Of a DNA stretch of 64,000 bases, positions 49,626 through 58,211 are shown in pieces. Within the stretch, counting starts at the first letter, position 1, and each line of letters starts with the position of its first letter. A program made the translations under genes and the position numbers. The stretch lies in the NCBI RefSeq assembly GCF_014267175.1, contig NZ_JACMTR010000002.1:2567501-2631500 (forward strand), read 5' to 3'. Origin of the DNA: Pseudonocardia sp. C8. GTDB lineage: Bacteria > Actinomycetota > Actinomycetes > Mycobacteriales > Pseudonocardiaceae. The notes under the pieces are model-generated. The model saw nothing but the letters and a program-made list of their open reading frames with translations. It made no database searches and was not told the DNA's origin.

Positions 49626-49856
49626 CTAGGCGGGGGTGAGCGCCGCGCGCGGTGGGACGTTCGCCCGGGCGGCGCGCTCGGTGTGGTCGTCGGGGTGGCC
49701 GAGCAGCCACTCCCACAGCGCGACCGGGTCCTCGAAGTCGCGGGTGGCGCCGCAGTGGCAGACCGCGCGGAGCAGGTCGGTGCCCAGTACCCAGTGGATG
49801 CGGTAGACCCGCTCGCCGTCGAGGACCGGCGGGGCCTCGGGGATGTCCCCGCTCAT
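49626..49856 (-). CDS. Small protein of the Rieske operon, 76 residues
   Basis: ATG 49856 overlaps the oxygenase stop (ATGA) and the gene ends 15 bases before the reductase, so it is embedded in the operon. The product begins MSGDIPEAPPVLDGERVYRI and holds HWVLGTDLLRAVCHCGATRD, with a CHC pair that could bind metal, followed by an acidic and Trp-rich segment. No family was recognised. It may be an accessory or assembly factor for the oxygenase. Confidence 0.6.
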   Translation of the reverse strand: MSGDIPEAPPVLDGERVYRIHWVLGTDLLRAVCHCGATRDFEDPVALWEWLLGHPDDHTERAARANVPPRAALTPA

Positions 49857-50917
49857 CGGGCCGGGGCCGCGGGGGCGTTGCGCGGGGCCTGCCCGGCCAT
49901 GCGGGCGAGCATCCGGCGCGCGGCGAGGCCACCGGTGTCGATGTTGATCGACAGCTCCTGGTAGCCCTCGGGTTCGCGCTGGATCACCTGCTCGAGCACG
50001 TCGAGCGCCTCGACGTCCTGCAGCACCACCGTGCGGTTGTTCTCGGCCAGGAACTCCGAGACCCCGGTGTCGTCGAGGGCGAAGTCGCGGGCGACCAGCC
50101 AGAAGTCGTGCGTGGAGTGCTCGGTCTCCGGGGTGATCGCGTAGACCACCTCGACGTGGAACGCGTCCGGGTCGCTGCCGTCGGGATTCGGCACCGACCC
50201 GACCGGGGCGATCCGCGAGTGCAGCTTGTACAGGCACGGCGGGGTGTACTCGATGTCCTGCCAGCGGCTGATGCGCCCGGACAGGCCGGTGGAGCGCTCG
50301 TAGAACGGCGGGCACTCGGCGTCGTCCATGTGGCGGGAGACGTAGACGACGCCGGCCTCGTCGTCGACCTCGGTGGTGATCGGGGTGTCCGCGACCTCGG
50401 GCGTGCCGATGTAGCCGCCGTGCAGGTAGGTCTCGTGCGAGAGGTCGAGCAGGTTGTCGACCAGCAGCGAGAACCGTGCGGCCAGCGGCTCCCTCCCGCG
50501 CACCGTCGTGTAGCCCGGCGAGTCCAGGTAGGACGCCCGCGGGATCCGGCCCTCGTCGGCCTCGGCCGGGTCGCCGATCCAGAGCCAGACCAGCGAGTCG
50601 AGCTCGACGACCGGGTAGGCGGTCAGGCGGGCGGTGCGCGGCACACGGGTCTGCCCCGGCACCGCCACGCAGCGGCCGTCGGGCCCGTAGGTGAACCCGT
50701 GGTAGCCGCACACGACCGTGTCGCCGACCAGCCTCGACGGGGCCTGCGACAGCGGGAACCGGCGGTGCACGCAGCGGTCGGAGTGCGCGACGACGGTGCC
50801 GTCCTCGGTGCGCCAGAACAGGATCGGCTCGCCGCAGACGGTCCGGGCGAACAGCTCGTGGGTGATCTCGGAGGAGTACGCGGCGACGTACCACTGGTTG
50901 CGCGGGATGGTGCTCAC
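49853..50917 (-). CDS. VanA-like Rieske aromatic oxygenase
   Basis: The 354-residue protein has the Rieske motif CVH-x18-CGYH (C49, H51, C70, H73) and the mononuclear iron site DNLLDLSHETYLH (H161, H166 and a distal Asp). This matches single-component VanA-type O-demethylases acting on methoxylated aromatic acids such as vanillate, although the substrate is not provable here. GTG 50917 overlaps the transporter stop (GTGA). It partners with the reductase at 48636. Confidence 0.9.
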   Translation of the reverse strand: MSTIPRNQWYVAAYSSEITHELFARTVCGEPILFWRTEDGTVVAHSDRCVHRRFPLSQAPSRLVGDTVVCGYHGFTYGPDGRCVAVPGQTRVPRTARLTAYPVVELDSLVWLWIGDPAEADEGRIPRASYLDSPGYTTVRGREPLAARFSLLVDNLLDLSHETYLHGGYIGTPEVADTPITTEVDDEAGVVYVSRHMDDAECPPFYERSTGLSGRISRWQDIEYTPPCLYKLHSRIAPVGSVPNPDGSDPDAFHVEVVYAITPETEHSTHDFWLVARDFALDDTGVSEFLAENNRTVVLQDVEALDVLEQVIQREPEGYQELSINIDTGGLAARRMLARMAGQAPRNAPAAPAR

Positions 50918-52266
50918 GAGGAGGCCCCTTCGGCTCGGATCGTGGTGGGCGGGGCGGCCGCGGACGTCGGGGTCGGCCGCAGGAGCAGCAGCATGGCCGC
51001 GGTGAGGAGGAAGACCCCGGCGAACAGCAGGTAGAGCTGGTGCGGGGTCCAGCCGCCGTCGAGCAGCGTGCCGGCCAGGGTCGGGGCGAGGATGGCGCCG
51101 GCCCGGCCGATGGCCAGGCCGGTCCCGACCCCGGTGGTGCGGACCGCCGGTGCGTAGACGGTCGGGGTCAGCGCGTACAGCCCGGCGACGCACCCGTTGA
51201 CGACGACGCCGATGACCACGGCGACGGCGAACGCGGACGCCAGCGACGACGTCGTCGTGATGAAGACCGCGAGCAGGGCCGCGGCCGTGACCAGGTAGCC
51301 GGTCAGGACGTGGCGCAGCGCGAAGCGCGCGGCCAGCAGGCCCAGCAGCGTCGCCCCGAAGATGCCGCCGACGTTCAGCAGGGTCCCGCCGGCGATGCCG
51401 GCGGTGGGGGACAGGCCGGCCTCGGTGAGCAGGGTCGGCGTCCAGCTCGTGACGAAGTAGAAGCCGGCCATGATGCAGAAGAACACCACCCACAGCACGA
51501 GCGTCGTGCGCCGCAGCCGGGCGGCCAGCAGCTCCCGGTAGCCGGCGCCCACCCCGGACGGGACGGCGCTGTGCTCGGGCAGCGCGCCGAGCAGCGGGTG
51601 CCCCATCCGCCGGAGCAGGTCGTTGATCCGCTCCAGCGCCCGGACGGGCCGGCGGGTGGCGAGGAAGTCCAGGGACTCGGGCAGCCGCCACCACACCAGC
51701 GGGATGACCGCGACGGTGGCCGCGCCGCCGACCAGGAAGACCGACCGCCAGCCGAAGCCGCCGATGAGGACGGCGGCGAGCAGCCCGCCGAGGGTCGCGC
51801 CGAGCGCGTACCCGGTCGAGTTGAGGCTGACGGCCAGGCCGCGCCACCGGGTCGAGGCGTACTCGGCCGCGATCACGTTGGTGGTGGCGAGCAGGCCGCC
51901 GATGCCGATCCCGGTCAGCACGCGCAGCAGCCCGAGCTGCCAGGGCGCCTGGCTCGCCGCGGACAGCAGCATGGTGACGCCGGCCAGGGCGAGGCAGCCC
52001 AGCACCATCGGCCGGCGTCCGATGCGGTCGGCCCAGGGCGCGACGAACATCGACCCGACGGCCATGCCGATCAGGCCGGCGGACAGCAGCAGCCCGAGCT
52101 GGGCCCCGCTCAGCCCCCACTCGGCGGAGACCGCCTTGCCGGTGAAGGCCATGACGAGGACGTCGAAGCCGTCGAGCATGTTGAGCAGCACGCAGACGGC
52201 GACCGCGCCCCACTGGAACCGGGACATCGGGCCGTCGTCGATCAGTTCCTGCACGTCGCGGCTCAT
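50914..52266 (-). CDS. Aromatic acid:H+ symporter (AAHS-type MFS)
   Basis: The 450-residue protein has 12 hydrophobic segments and AAHS hallmarks: LLNMLDGFDVLVMAFTGKAV in the first helix (with the DGFD motif), APWADRIGRRPMVLGCLAL, and RVLTGIGIGGLLATTNVIAA. It probably imports the aromatic acid substrate of the Rieske oxygenase encoded directly downstream. ATG 52266 is the start. Confidence 0.88.
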   Translation of the reverse strand: MSRDVQELIDDGPMSRFQWGAVAVCVLLNMLDGFDVLVMAFTGKAVSAEWGLSGAQLGLLLSAGLIGMAVGSMFVAPWADRIGRRPMVLGCLALAGVTMLLSAASQAPWQLGLLRVLTGIGIGGLLATTNVIAAEYASTRWRGLAVSLNSTGYALGATLGGLLAAVLIGGFGWRSVFLVGGAATVAVIPLVWWRLPESLDFLATRRPVRALERINDLLRRMGHPLLGALPEHSAVPSGVGAGYRELLAARLRRTTLVLWVVFFCIMAGFYFVTSWTPTLLTEAGLSPTAGIAGGTLLNVGGIFGATLLGLLAARFALRHVLTGYLVTAAALLAVFITTTSSLASAFAVAVVIGVVVNGCVAGLYALTPTVYAPAVRTTGVGTGLAIGRAGAILAPTLAGTLLDGGWTPHQLYLLFAGVFLLTAAMLLLLRPTPTSAAAPPTTIRAEGASS

Positions 52267-52437
52267 GAGCGACGTCCACGGGGTTCGGGACGGTGAGAAG
52301 GAAGCAAGGCAGCACTCCGTTGTCGACTGCTCGGGCCCGCTGCGTGGTGGGCGGGCCGTCCGGCGGCCAGCATCACCACCCGGGGTGGCCGCCCCGAAGC
52401 CGACTTCCGGAAAATGGAAGCGCTCGGACGGACGGGC

Positions 52438-53199
52438 TCAGTCGGCCTCGGACAGGGCCCTGCTGATGGCGCGGGCACTCGTCCGCACCAGGGGCGCCAG
52501 CGCGTGCGGCGAGCTCGTCCCGTACCGGACGACGAGCGAGACGGCGGCGACGACCTGGCCCCGGTGGTCGTGCACCGGCGCACCGACCGAGAGCGAGTCC
52601 ATCGTCACCTGCCGGTCACTGATCGAGAACCCGCTGGTCCGGACGTCGGCGAGCATGGCGCGCAGCCGCCCCGGATCGGTGACGGTGCGCTCGGTGTACT
52701 GGGTGATCCGCCCGGCCAGCACGTCCTCCTGCACCTCGCGGGGCGCGTGCGCCAGCAGCACCAGCCCCACACCGGTGGCGGTCAGCGCGAACCGCCCGCC
52801 CACCCGGCTGAACACCGGGACGGCGCCGGTGCCGGCCAGCCGTTCCAGGAACACCACCTCGGTGCCCTCCCGGACGGCCAGCTGCACGTTCTCCCGGGTG
52901 ATCTGGCAGAGGTCCTCGAGGAACGGCAGCGCACGCTCGCGCAGCCCCTGCCCGCGCGGCGCGAGCGCCGCGAGCTCCCACAGCCGCAGCCCGATCCGGT
53001 ACCGGCCGTCGTCCCCGCGTTCCAGCGCGCCCCAGGCGGCGAGCTCGGCCACGAGGCGGTGCACCGTGGACAGCGGCATGTCGTTGATCTCGGACAGCTC
53101 GGTGAGCGACAGCTCGCGGCGGGACCGGCTGAAGCTGGCGAGCAGTCCCAGCGCGCGGGCGACGACCGGGCCGGTGGGGCCGGTGGGGCGACCGCGCAT
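52438..53199 (-). CDS. IclR-family regulator
   Basis: The 253-residue protein has the IclR winged helix (LSLTELSEINDMPLSTVHRL) and effector domain (FLERLAGTGAVPVFSRVGG, ATGVGLVLLAHAP). It lies 171 bases upstream of the transporter-oxygenase operon on the same strand and is its probable regulator. The 52267-52437 gap holds the operon promoter region but no motif I can name. Confidence 0.88.
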   Translation of the reverse strand: MRGRPTGPTGPVVARALGLLASFSRSRRELSLTELSEINDMPLSTVHRLVAELAAWGALERGDDGRYRIGLRLWELAALAPRGQGLRERALPFLEDLCQITRENVQLAVREGTEVVFLERLAGTGAVPVFSRVGGRFALTATGVGLVLLAHAPREVQEDVLAGRITQYTERTVTDPGRLRAMLADVRTSGFSISDRQVTMDSLSVGAPVHDHRGQVVAAVSLVVRYGTSSPHALAPLVRTSARAISRALSEAD

Positions 53200-53221
53200 G
53201 GCGACAGTGTGCGCCTACCCG

Positions 53222-53911
53222 TCATGCGGGACGCGACGGCGCGCCACCCCCGGCGGCGAGCCACCGGATCTGGTCCAGGGCGTCCCAGACGGGCAGGCCG
53301 GTCGCGGCGCGCAGGGCGGCGCTGTAGGGCGGGAGGTTGGCGCACTCGGACACCAGTGCCCCGACCGCGGTGCCCTCGACGGCGCGGGCGACGACCGCAC
53401 GGATCTCCTGCTCGGCCCGCGCGAGGTCGAGCGAGTCCCGCTCGCCGCGCAGGGCGGGCAGGAAGTGGTCGGTCGCGGCGAGGTCGATCGTGACGATCCG
53501 GTCCAGCCGGTCCGGGGCGACCCCGGCCGCGACCAGGCGTTCGGGGGTCAGCTGGGCGGCGAGCGCGGTGACGACGCCGACCGTGCGGCCGGCCGGGAGG
53601 ACGGCCAGCACCTGCGGCAGCTGCAGCAGCGCCGACGTCGCGACGGGGACGCCGAGGCGGTCGGTGAGCTCGCGGTGCACGCGGGTCAGCAGCCCGCACG
53701 TCGTGGCCAGGACGGTGGCGCCCCGGCCGACGAGCGCCCGTCCGGCGCGGAGCAGGGCGGGGAGCAGCGCGTGCTCCCGCCCGTCGAACACGTCCTGCAT
53801 CGACACCGGGCCGGCCCGCTCGAAGCCGACGGGCCGGTCGAAGCTCGCGGCGCAGCCGACGTCGCCGGGGACCCGGGGGACGTCGCCGCCGACGACGATC
53901 ACCCCGATCAA
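53222..53911 (-). CDS. Asp/Glu/hydantoin racemase-family protein
   Basis: The 229-residue protein has both catalytic cysteines of the family, in LATTCGLLTRVHREL and LVSECANLPPYSAALRAATG. The family includes Asp/Glu racemases, maleate isomerases and arylmalonate decarboxylases. A TTG start at 53911 overlapping the previous stop (TTGA) gives the usual IGVIVVGG beginning; GTG 53902 is an alternative. It is the last gene of an operon that begins at 56729. A role as isomerase for a ring-cleavage product is plausible but unproven. Confidence 0.8.
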   Translation of the reverse strand: MIGVIVVGGDVPRVPGDVGCAASFDRPVGFERAGPVSMQDVFDGREHALLPALLRAGRALVGRGATVLATTCGLLTRVHRELTDRLGVPVATSALLQLPQVLAVLPAGRTVGVVTALAAQLTPERLVAAGVAPDRLDRIVTIDLAATDHFLPALRGERDSLDLARAEQEIRAVVARAVEGTAVGALVSECANLPPYSAALRAATGLPVWDALDQIRWLAAGGGAPSRPA

Positions 53912-54945
53912 CGGCCGGTCGCCCCGCCGTCGAACGACGAGCGCAGCACCGGCAGGACCTCCTTGCCGAGCAGGGCGACGGCGTCGAGCGGGTCCGGCCC
54001 CATCGGCGGGCCGAACGACAGGTGCCGCGCCCCCGCCTCGATCAGCGTCGCGCACTGCTCGACGACCTCGGCGGCGCCGCCGACGACGCCGAGGTCGAGC
54101 ATCGTCGACGACCGCAGCACCGTCTCGGTCGCCGCGTCCTCGTCGCCGGCGAGCACCAGCTGCTGGGTCCGGGCGAACTCGTCCGGGTCGAGCCCGTTCG
54201 CGACGAGGGCGTCGGTGCTCAGCGAGCCGCTGTAGTGGGCGATGTGCCGCGCGAGCAGCCGGCGGGCCACGTCGGGGTCGGCGTCGATCGAGCACCAGAT
54301 GCAGGCGGCGACGTCCAGGTCGTCGACCGAGCGGCCCTCCTTCTCGGCGCCGGTGCGGATCTGGTCGAGCGCCCGGTGTGCCTGCCGGGGCGGCAGGCAC
54401 AGCGGCAGCGCGCCGTCGGCGAACCGCCCGGTCATCTCCAGCATCCGGGGGCCCATCGCGCCCACGTAGATCGGGACCGGGCGGGGCTGCTGGATCCGGG
54501 CCTGCTCCGCCCAGAAGTCGCCGGCGCCCGGGACACCGGCGGGGCTGCGGCCGTGGGTGAGCTCCCGGATCGCGATGACGGCCTGCCGGGTCCGGGGCAC
54601 GGGTTTGATCGGGGTGAGGCCGCCCCACCCGAGGAACACGTCGGAGCCGGCGCCGAGGCCGAGCAGGAACCGGTCGTCGGACAGCTCCTGGAACCCCGAC
54701 GCGAGCTGCGCGATCTGCGCCGGGTGCAGGGACACCGGGTCCAGGACGCCGGCACCGACCTTGATCCGGCTGGTCGACATCAGCATCGAGGCGAGCCCGG
54801 CGATGCCGGGCGGCCCGAAGATGTCGTTGCCCGCCCACACCTGGTCGAAGCCCGCGGCCTCGGCGTTGAGCGCCGCGGTCGTCAGCCCGCGGGTCCCGTG
54901 CCCGGCGGCACCGACCCGGACGCTCAGTACCAGCTCACGTGTCAT
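53908..54945 (-). CDS. Luciferase-like (LLM) flavin-dependent oxidoreductase
   Basis: The 345-residue protein is an F420- or FMN-dependent luciferase-fold enzyme: AEAAGFDQVWAGNDIFGPPG, RIKVGAGVLDPVSLHPAQIA, RFLLGLGAGSD and PVPIYVGAMGPRMLEMTGRF. The cofactor cannot be told from sequence. ATG 54945 with a GAGGA site is chosen; GTG 54957 is in frame upstream. It overlaps the preceding TIGR04076 gene by 11 bases. Confidence 0.85.
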   Translation of the reverse strand: MTRELVLSVRVGAAGHGTRGLTTAALNAEAAGFDQVWAGNDIFGPPGIAGLASMLMSTSRIKVGAGVLDPVSLHPAQIAQLASGFQELSDDRFLLGLGAGSDVFLGWGGLTPIKPVPRTRQAVIAIRELTHGRSPAGVPGAGDFWAEQARIQQPRPVPIYVGAMGPRMLEMTGRFADGALPLCLPPRQAHRALDQIRTGAEKEGRSVDDLDVAACIWCSIDADPDVARRLLARHIAHYSGSLSTDALVANGLDPDEFARTQQLVLAGDEDAATETVLRSSTMLDLGVVGGAAEVVEQCATLIEAGARHLSFGPPMGPDPLDAVALLGKEVLPVLRSSFDGGATGR

Positions 54946-55225
54946 GGTCGTCCTCACCTTCCGGTAGCGGGCGGACCCGCATGATCAGGTCCTCCGGCGG
55001 GTCCGGGCAGGCGACCAGGGGTTCCCCGGCCGCCCACCGGTGCAGCGACTCGCCGGCCGGCCGCCCGCTCATCGCGCCGGCGACGGCCGCGATCGCGAAG
55101 TAGCAGAAGCTCTGTCCCGGGGGCAGGTGCACCCCGCGCTCGTCGATGTCCACGTGGTCGCCGACCGCCATCGCGCAGGCCGAGTAGTTCATCGACTCGA
55201 CGGTGCACCGGATCCGGGCGGTCAC
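54935..55225 (-). CDS. TIGR04076-family protein (copy 2)
   Basis: The 96-residue protein has the TIGR04076 layout: CTVESMNYSACAMAVGDHVD, LPPGQSFCYFAIAAV and the conserved end VACPDPPEDLIMRVRPL. The family is uncharacterised. GTG 55225 overlaps the stop of copy 1 (GTGA). Tandem, tightly coupled copies suggest a heteromeric complex (inference). Confidence 0.78.
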   Translation of the reverse strand: MTARIRCTVESMNYSACAMAVGDHVDIDERGVHLPPGQSFCYFAIAAVAGAMSGRPAGESLHRWAAGEPLVACPDPPEDLIMRVRPLPEGEDDHDT

Positions 55226-55512
55226 GACGGCTCCGTGTCCGGGTCGATCCGGTCCAGCGACAGGAGCACGCGTTCGCGCGGGTCGGGGCAGCAGACGAAC
55301 GGTTTGCGCTCCAGCCAGTGGTCCTCGGCGTGCGGCTCCGTCCGGGACATGAGCAGGGGGACGGCCGCCATCATCGCCTGCAGGCAGAACGGCCGCCCGC
55401 TCGGGATCCGCAGCGTCGATCCGACCGCGTCGAAGTAGTCCCCCTCGGCCAGGCCGCACCGGGTCCGGCCGGCCCGGACCACCCGCACCCGTACGCCCGC
55501 GTGCCGGCTCAT
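55222..55512 (-). CDS. TIGR04076-family protein (copy 1)
   Basis: Also 96 residues: RTRCGLAEGDYFDAVG, IPSGRPFCLQAMMAAVPLLM and VCCPDPRERVLLSLDRI parallel copy 2 closely in motif positions though not in sequence. ATG 55512 overlaps the stop of the flavoprotein gene (ATGA). Conserved Cys and CPDP motifs hint at metal or substrate binding. Function unknown. Confidence 0.78.
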   Translation of the reverse strand: MSRHAGVRVRVVRAGRTRCGLAEGDYFDAVGSTLRIPSGRPFCLQAMMAAVPLLMSRTEPHAEDHWLERKPFVCCPDPRERVLLSLDRIDPDTEPS

Positions 55513-56729
55513 CCGGACCGGTGCCCGTTGCGCGACGCGCCGGCCTCGCGGCGCAGGAGCTCCTCGCCGTACCCGGACCAGTGGAAACGCTTGGCCCCGA
55601 AGTGCGCCAGCGCGCCCCACGCGTCGCGGAGCACCCGCTCGAGCGGGTCCGACCGGTAGATGTACCGGGAGCCGTACAGGTCGCCGCACACGTCCACGAC
55701 GTGCCGCAGGGTCTCTCCGGCCTGGGTGTTCGTCACCCGGAGCCGGGCCTCCTCGAGCGGGTCCAGGACCCGGCCGGGGGTGAAGATCGCGTCGTCGGTC
55801 CGGCGGGCGACCTCGACGATGCCGCGCTCGACGATGTCGAGCTCGCCGGCGGCCTGCCCGAGATCCCGGGTGGTGGCGGCGTCGAGCCGGCCGAGGTCGC
55901 CGCCGCTGCGCGCCCGCACGGCCCGGACGGTCAGGTCGACCGCGTGCCGGGCGAGGCCCAGGAAGACCCCGGTCAACGGGAAGAACAGCAGCCCGACGTG
56001 CTTGTTGAGCGGGTCCGCGTCCGGGTTCGGCGGTGCCTCCCGGTCGAAGGTGTGGCTCGCGGGGACGAATGTGGGTTCGGTGATCTCGTAGGAGCCGCTG
56101 CCCGACCCGCAGATCCCGAGCGCCTGCCAGTTGTCGAGGTGCCGCACCGCCTGCCGCGGGAGCCAGACGCCCAGCAGCCGCTGGCGGCCGTCCTCGCGCA
56201 GGGCCGGCTCGCCGTCGTGGAACACGCGGCAGCCGCCGACGACGTGCTCGGCGGACAGCGTGCCGCTGCCCCAGTCCCAGCGGCCGCTGACCAGGTAGCC
56301 GCCGTCGACGATCTCGGCGCGGCCGGGCGGGTGGAACGATCCGCCGGTCGGCATGTCCCGGGTCGGGTACAGCTCGTGGTAGGTCGCCTCGCCGAGCCGG
56401 CCGGCGTAGTAGCCGGAGGCGTTCAGCACGGCGACGTTCCAGCCCGCGCTCGCGTCCACGGCGGAGATCGTCGTGACCACGGACAGCTGGTCGGTCAGGG
56501 ACATCTCGAGGCCGCCACGGCTCGCCGGGAATCCCATCTGGAACAGCCCCGCGGCGCGGAACAGGCGGGCCAGGGGCTCGGACAGGCGGGCGTCGGACTC
56601 GCACCGGTCGGCCTCGGCGCGGACCTGCGGCGCCAGCGCGTCCGCGTTGGCCAGCACCGCTGCGGTCGTGGTCGGCGCCTGCAACTCGAGTTCGCGGGTC
56701 GCGCTCGGCGCTTCGTAGGTCGCGGTCAT
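55509..56729 (-). CDS. Acyl-CoA-dehydrogenase-fold flavoprotein (HsaA-like monooxygenase)
   Basis: The 406-residue protein resembles the flavin-dependent monooxygenases with acyl-CoA dehydrogenase fold (HsaA/DszC/HpaB-like): LFRAAGLFQMGFPASRGGLE, SAGWNVAVLNASGYY, YLVSGRWDWGSGTLSAEHVV and HLDNWQALGICGSGS. There is no acid residue pattern I can assign to a CoA dehydrogenase. Such oxygenases need reduced FMN from a partner; a flavin reductase is encoded at 57669. It leads the operon ending at 53222 and is divergent from PaaX. ATG 56729 is clear. Confidence 0.8.
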   Translation of the reverse strand: MTATYEAPSATRELELQAPTTTAAVLANADALAPQVRAEADRCESDARLSEPLARLFRAAGLFQMGFPASRGGLEMSLTDQLSVVTTISAVDASAGWNVAVLNASGYYAGRLGEATYHELYPTRDMPTGGSFHPPGRAEIVDGGYLVSGRWDWGSGTLSAEHVVGGCRVFHDGEPALREDGRQRLLGVWLPRQAVRHLDNWQALGICGSGSGSYEITEPTFVPASHTFDREAPPNPDADPLNKHVGLLFFPLTGVFLGLARHAVDLTVRAVRARSGGDLGRLDAATTRDLGQAAGELDIVERGIVEVARRTDDAIFTPGRVLDPLEEARLRVTNTQAGETLRHVVDVCGDLYGSRYIYRSDPLERVLRDAWGALAHFGAKRFHWSGYGEELLRREAGASRNGHRSG

Positions 56730-56868
56730 AGTAATATGTTTCACAGCAGCGGGCCGCCCTGTCAACTGTTCGTTCCGGACCGAGCGTCGGCGGGGGAGCG
56801 GGGGGCTAGCATCGCGTCCGCGTCCGTGCGCGGACGCCCCGGACTCCGGCGGACCGAAGGACGTTGAT
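56730..56868. promoter_or_regulatory. Divergent control region between flavoprotein operon and PaaX
   Basis: On the minus strand TTGACA occurs at about 56765-56760, and an AT-rich imperfect palindrome GTGAAACATATTAC (about 56744-56731) lies against the ATG of the flavoprotein gene. The spacing to a -10 is not ideal. This is the likely PaaX binding region; PaaX repressors usually sit beside the operon they control. Confidence 0.45.
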
Positions 56869-57711
56869 GTGGCCACCTCGACCGGCGACGACCTCGTCGA
56901 CCCGACGCCGCAGTCCCTGCTGTTCAGCATGTTCGGCGCCTACCTCGAGCCGCGGACGGCGTCGATGTGGTCGGGCGGGCTGGTGAGCTTGCTCGGGAGC
57001 TTCGGCGTCGCCACCGTCACCGCCCGGATCACCCTGAACCGCATGGTGCACCGCGGGCTCGCCGAACCGCACCGCAACGGGCGGACCGTGTCCTACACGC
57101 TCACCCCGCGGACGCTGCACCTGCTGGAGGACGCGGACAACCGGCTCGCCTCGCTCGTCGCGGCCGACGAGCCCCCGACGACCTGGACGCTCGTGTGGCA
57201 CGGCCTGCCGGACAGCCGCAAGCCGGAACGGTCCCAGTTCGTCAAGCAGCTGCGGTTCCACGGCTTTGGCCAGATGCAGGACGCCGTGTGGGCAGCACCC
57301 CGGGACTACCTGCGGCAGGTCCGGGACTACGCCGAGCTGCTCGGGATCGCGGACGCGGTCGCGATCTTCAGGGCCCGCCTCGACGACGACGTCGTGCCGG
57401 CGGCCCTGCTCGGCCACCTGTGGCAGCTCGACGAGCTCACCACGCGCTACCGGCGGTTCACCGAGAAGTACCGGGACGTCGGCGCGGGAGCCCGGATGTC
57501 CGACGAGGAGGCGTTCGTCGCGTGCACCGAGATGCTGGACGCCTTCCGGTCGTTCGCCGAGCTGGATCCGGAGCTCCCGCGCCAGTGGACGCCGCACGCC
57601 GACGCCCGGGACGACGCCCTGGCCGTCCACCGCGACGTCCTCGGGCGCCTGCGGCCCCAGGCGGCTGCTCACTTCGTCGCGGTGACCGCTCCGGAGTCGG
57701 GCGCGGCCTGA
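56869..57711 (+). CDS. PaaX-family transcriptional regulator
   Basis: The 280-residue protein has the PaaX layout: winged helix (LVSLLGSFGVATVTARITLN, RMVHRGLAEPHRNGRTVSYTLT), a central PaaX domain (WTLVWHGLPDSRKPERSQFV) and a C-terminal part. PaaX proteins repress phenylacetate-type catabolic genes and respond to CoA thioesters. GTG 56869 follows GAAGGA. It is divergent from the flavoprotein operon, and its 3' end overlaps the convergent flavin reductase by 43 bases. Confidence 0.9.
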   Translation: MATSTGDDLVDPTPQSLLFSMFGAYLEPRTASMWSGGLVSLLGSFGVATVTARITLNRMVHRGLAEPHRNGRTVSYTLTPRTLHLLEDADNRLASLVAADEPPTTWTLVWHGLPDSRKPERSQFVKQLRFHGFGQMQDAVWAAPRDYLRQVRDYAELLGIADAVAIFRARLDDDVVPAALLGHLWQLDELTTRYRRFTEKYRDVGAGARMSDEEAFVACTEMLDAFRSFAELDPELPRQWTPHADARDDALAVHRDVLGRLRPQAAAHFVAVTAPESGAA

Positions 57712-58211
57712 CCGTCCAGCATGCGGTACTGCCCGTCGTAGAACACCAGCGGTTCGCGCTGCGCATGGTGGGTGCGGACCACGCAGCCGACGACGATGAC
57801 GTGGTCGCCCTTCACCTGCACCGACTCCACCTCGCACAGCAGGCCGGCCAGCGTCCCCCGGATGGTCGGCAGGCCGTCGACGACCTCGAACGCGTCGTCG
57901 TCGCTGGTCGGCTGGGACCGGGCGAGCCGCTGGGAGTGTTCCCGGTGCTCGTCGGCGAGGACGCAGATGCTGAACGCGCCCCGCCGCTGGAGGGCCTCGC
58001 AGGTGCGCGATCCCACCTGGAGGCACACGAGCACGAGCGGCGGTTCGAGCGACACCGAGGTGAAGGAGTTCACGACGGCCGCGTACGTCGAGCCCCGGTC
58101 GGTCGTGGCGACGACCGCCACCCCCGTGGCGAACCGGCGCATCGTCTCCCGGAGGCTGCCCGGCGGGACCGGTGACGCGGTCCGCGGCGAGCAGGTGGAC
58201 GTGTCGTTCAT
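57669..58211 (-). CDS. Flavin reductase (HpaC/HsaB-like)
   Basis: The 180-residue protein has the flavin reductase pattern RRFATGVAVVATTDRGSTYA, NSFTSVSLEPPLVLVCLQ, GAFSICVLADEHREHSQRLA and GDHVIVVGCVVRTHHAQREP. It supplies reduced FMN or FAD, most likely to the monooxygenase at 55509, completing a two-component system separated by PaaX. ATG 58211 overlaps the transporter stop (ATGA). Confidence 0.88.
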   Translation of the reverse strand: MNDTSTCSPRTASPVPPGSLRETMRRFATGVAVVATTDRGSTYAAVVNSFTSVSLEPPLVLVCLQVGSRTCEALQRRGAFSICVLADEHREHSQRLARSQPTSDDDAFEVVDGLPTIRGTLAGLLCEVESVQVKGDHVIVVGCVVRTHHAQREPLVFYDGQYRMLDGQAAPDSGAVTATK

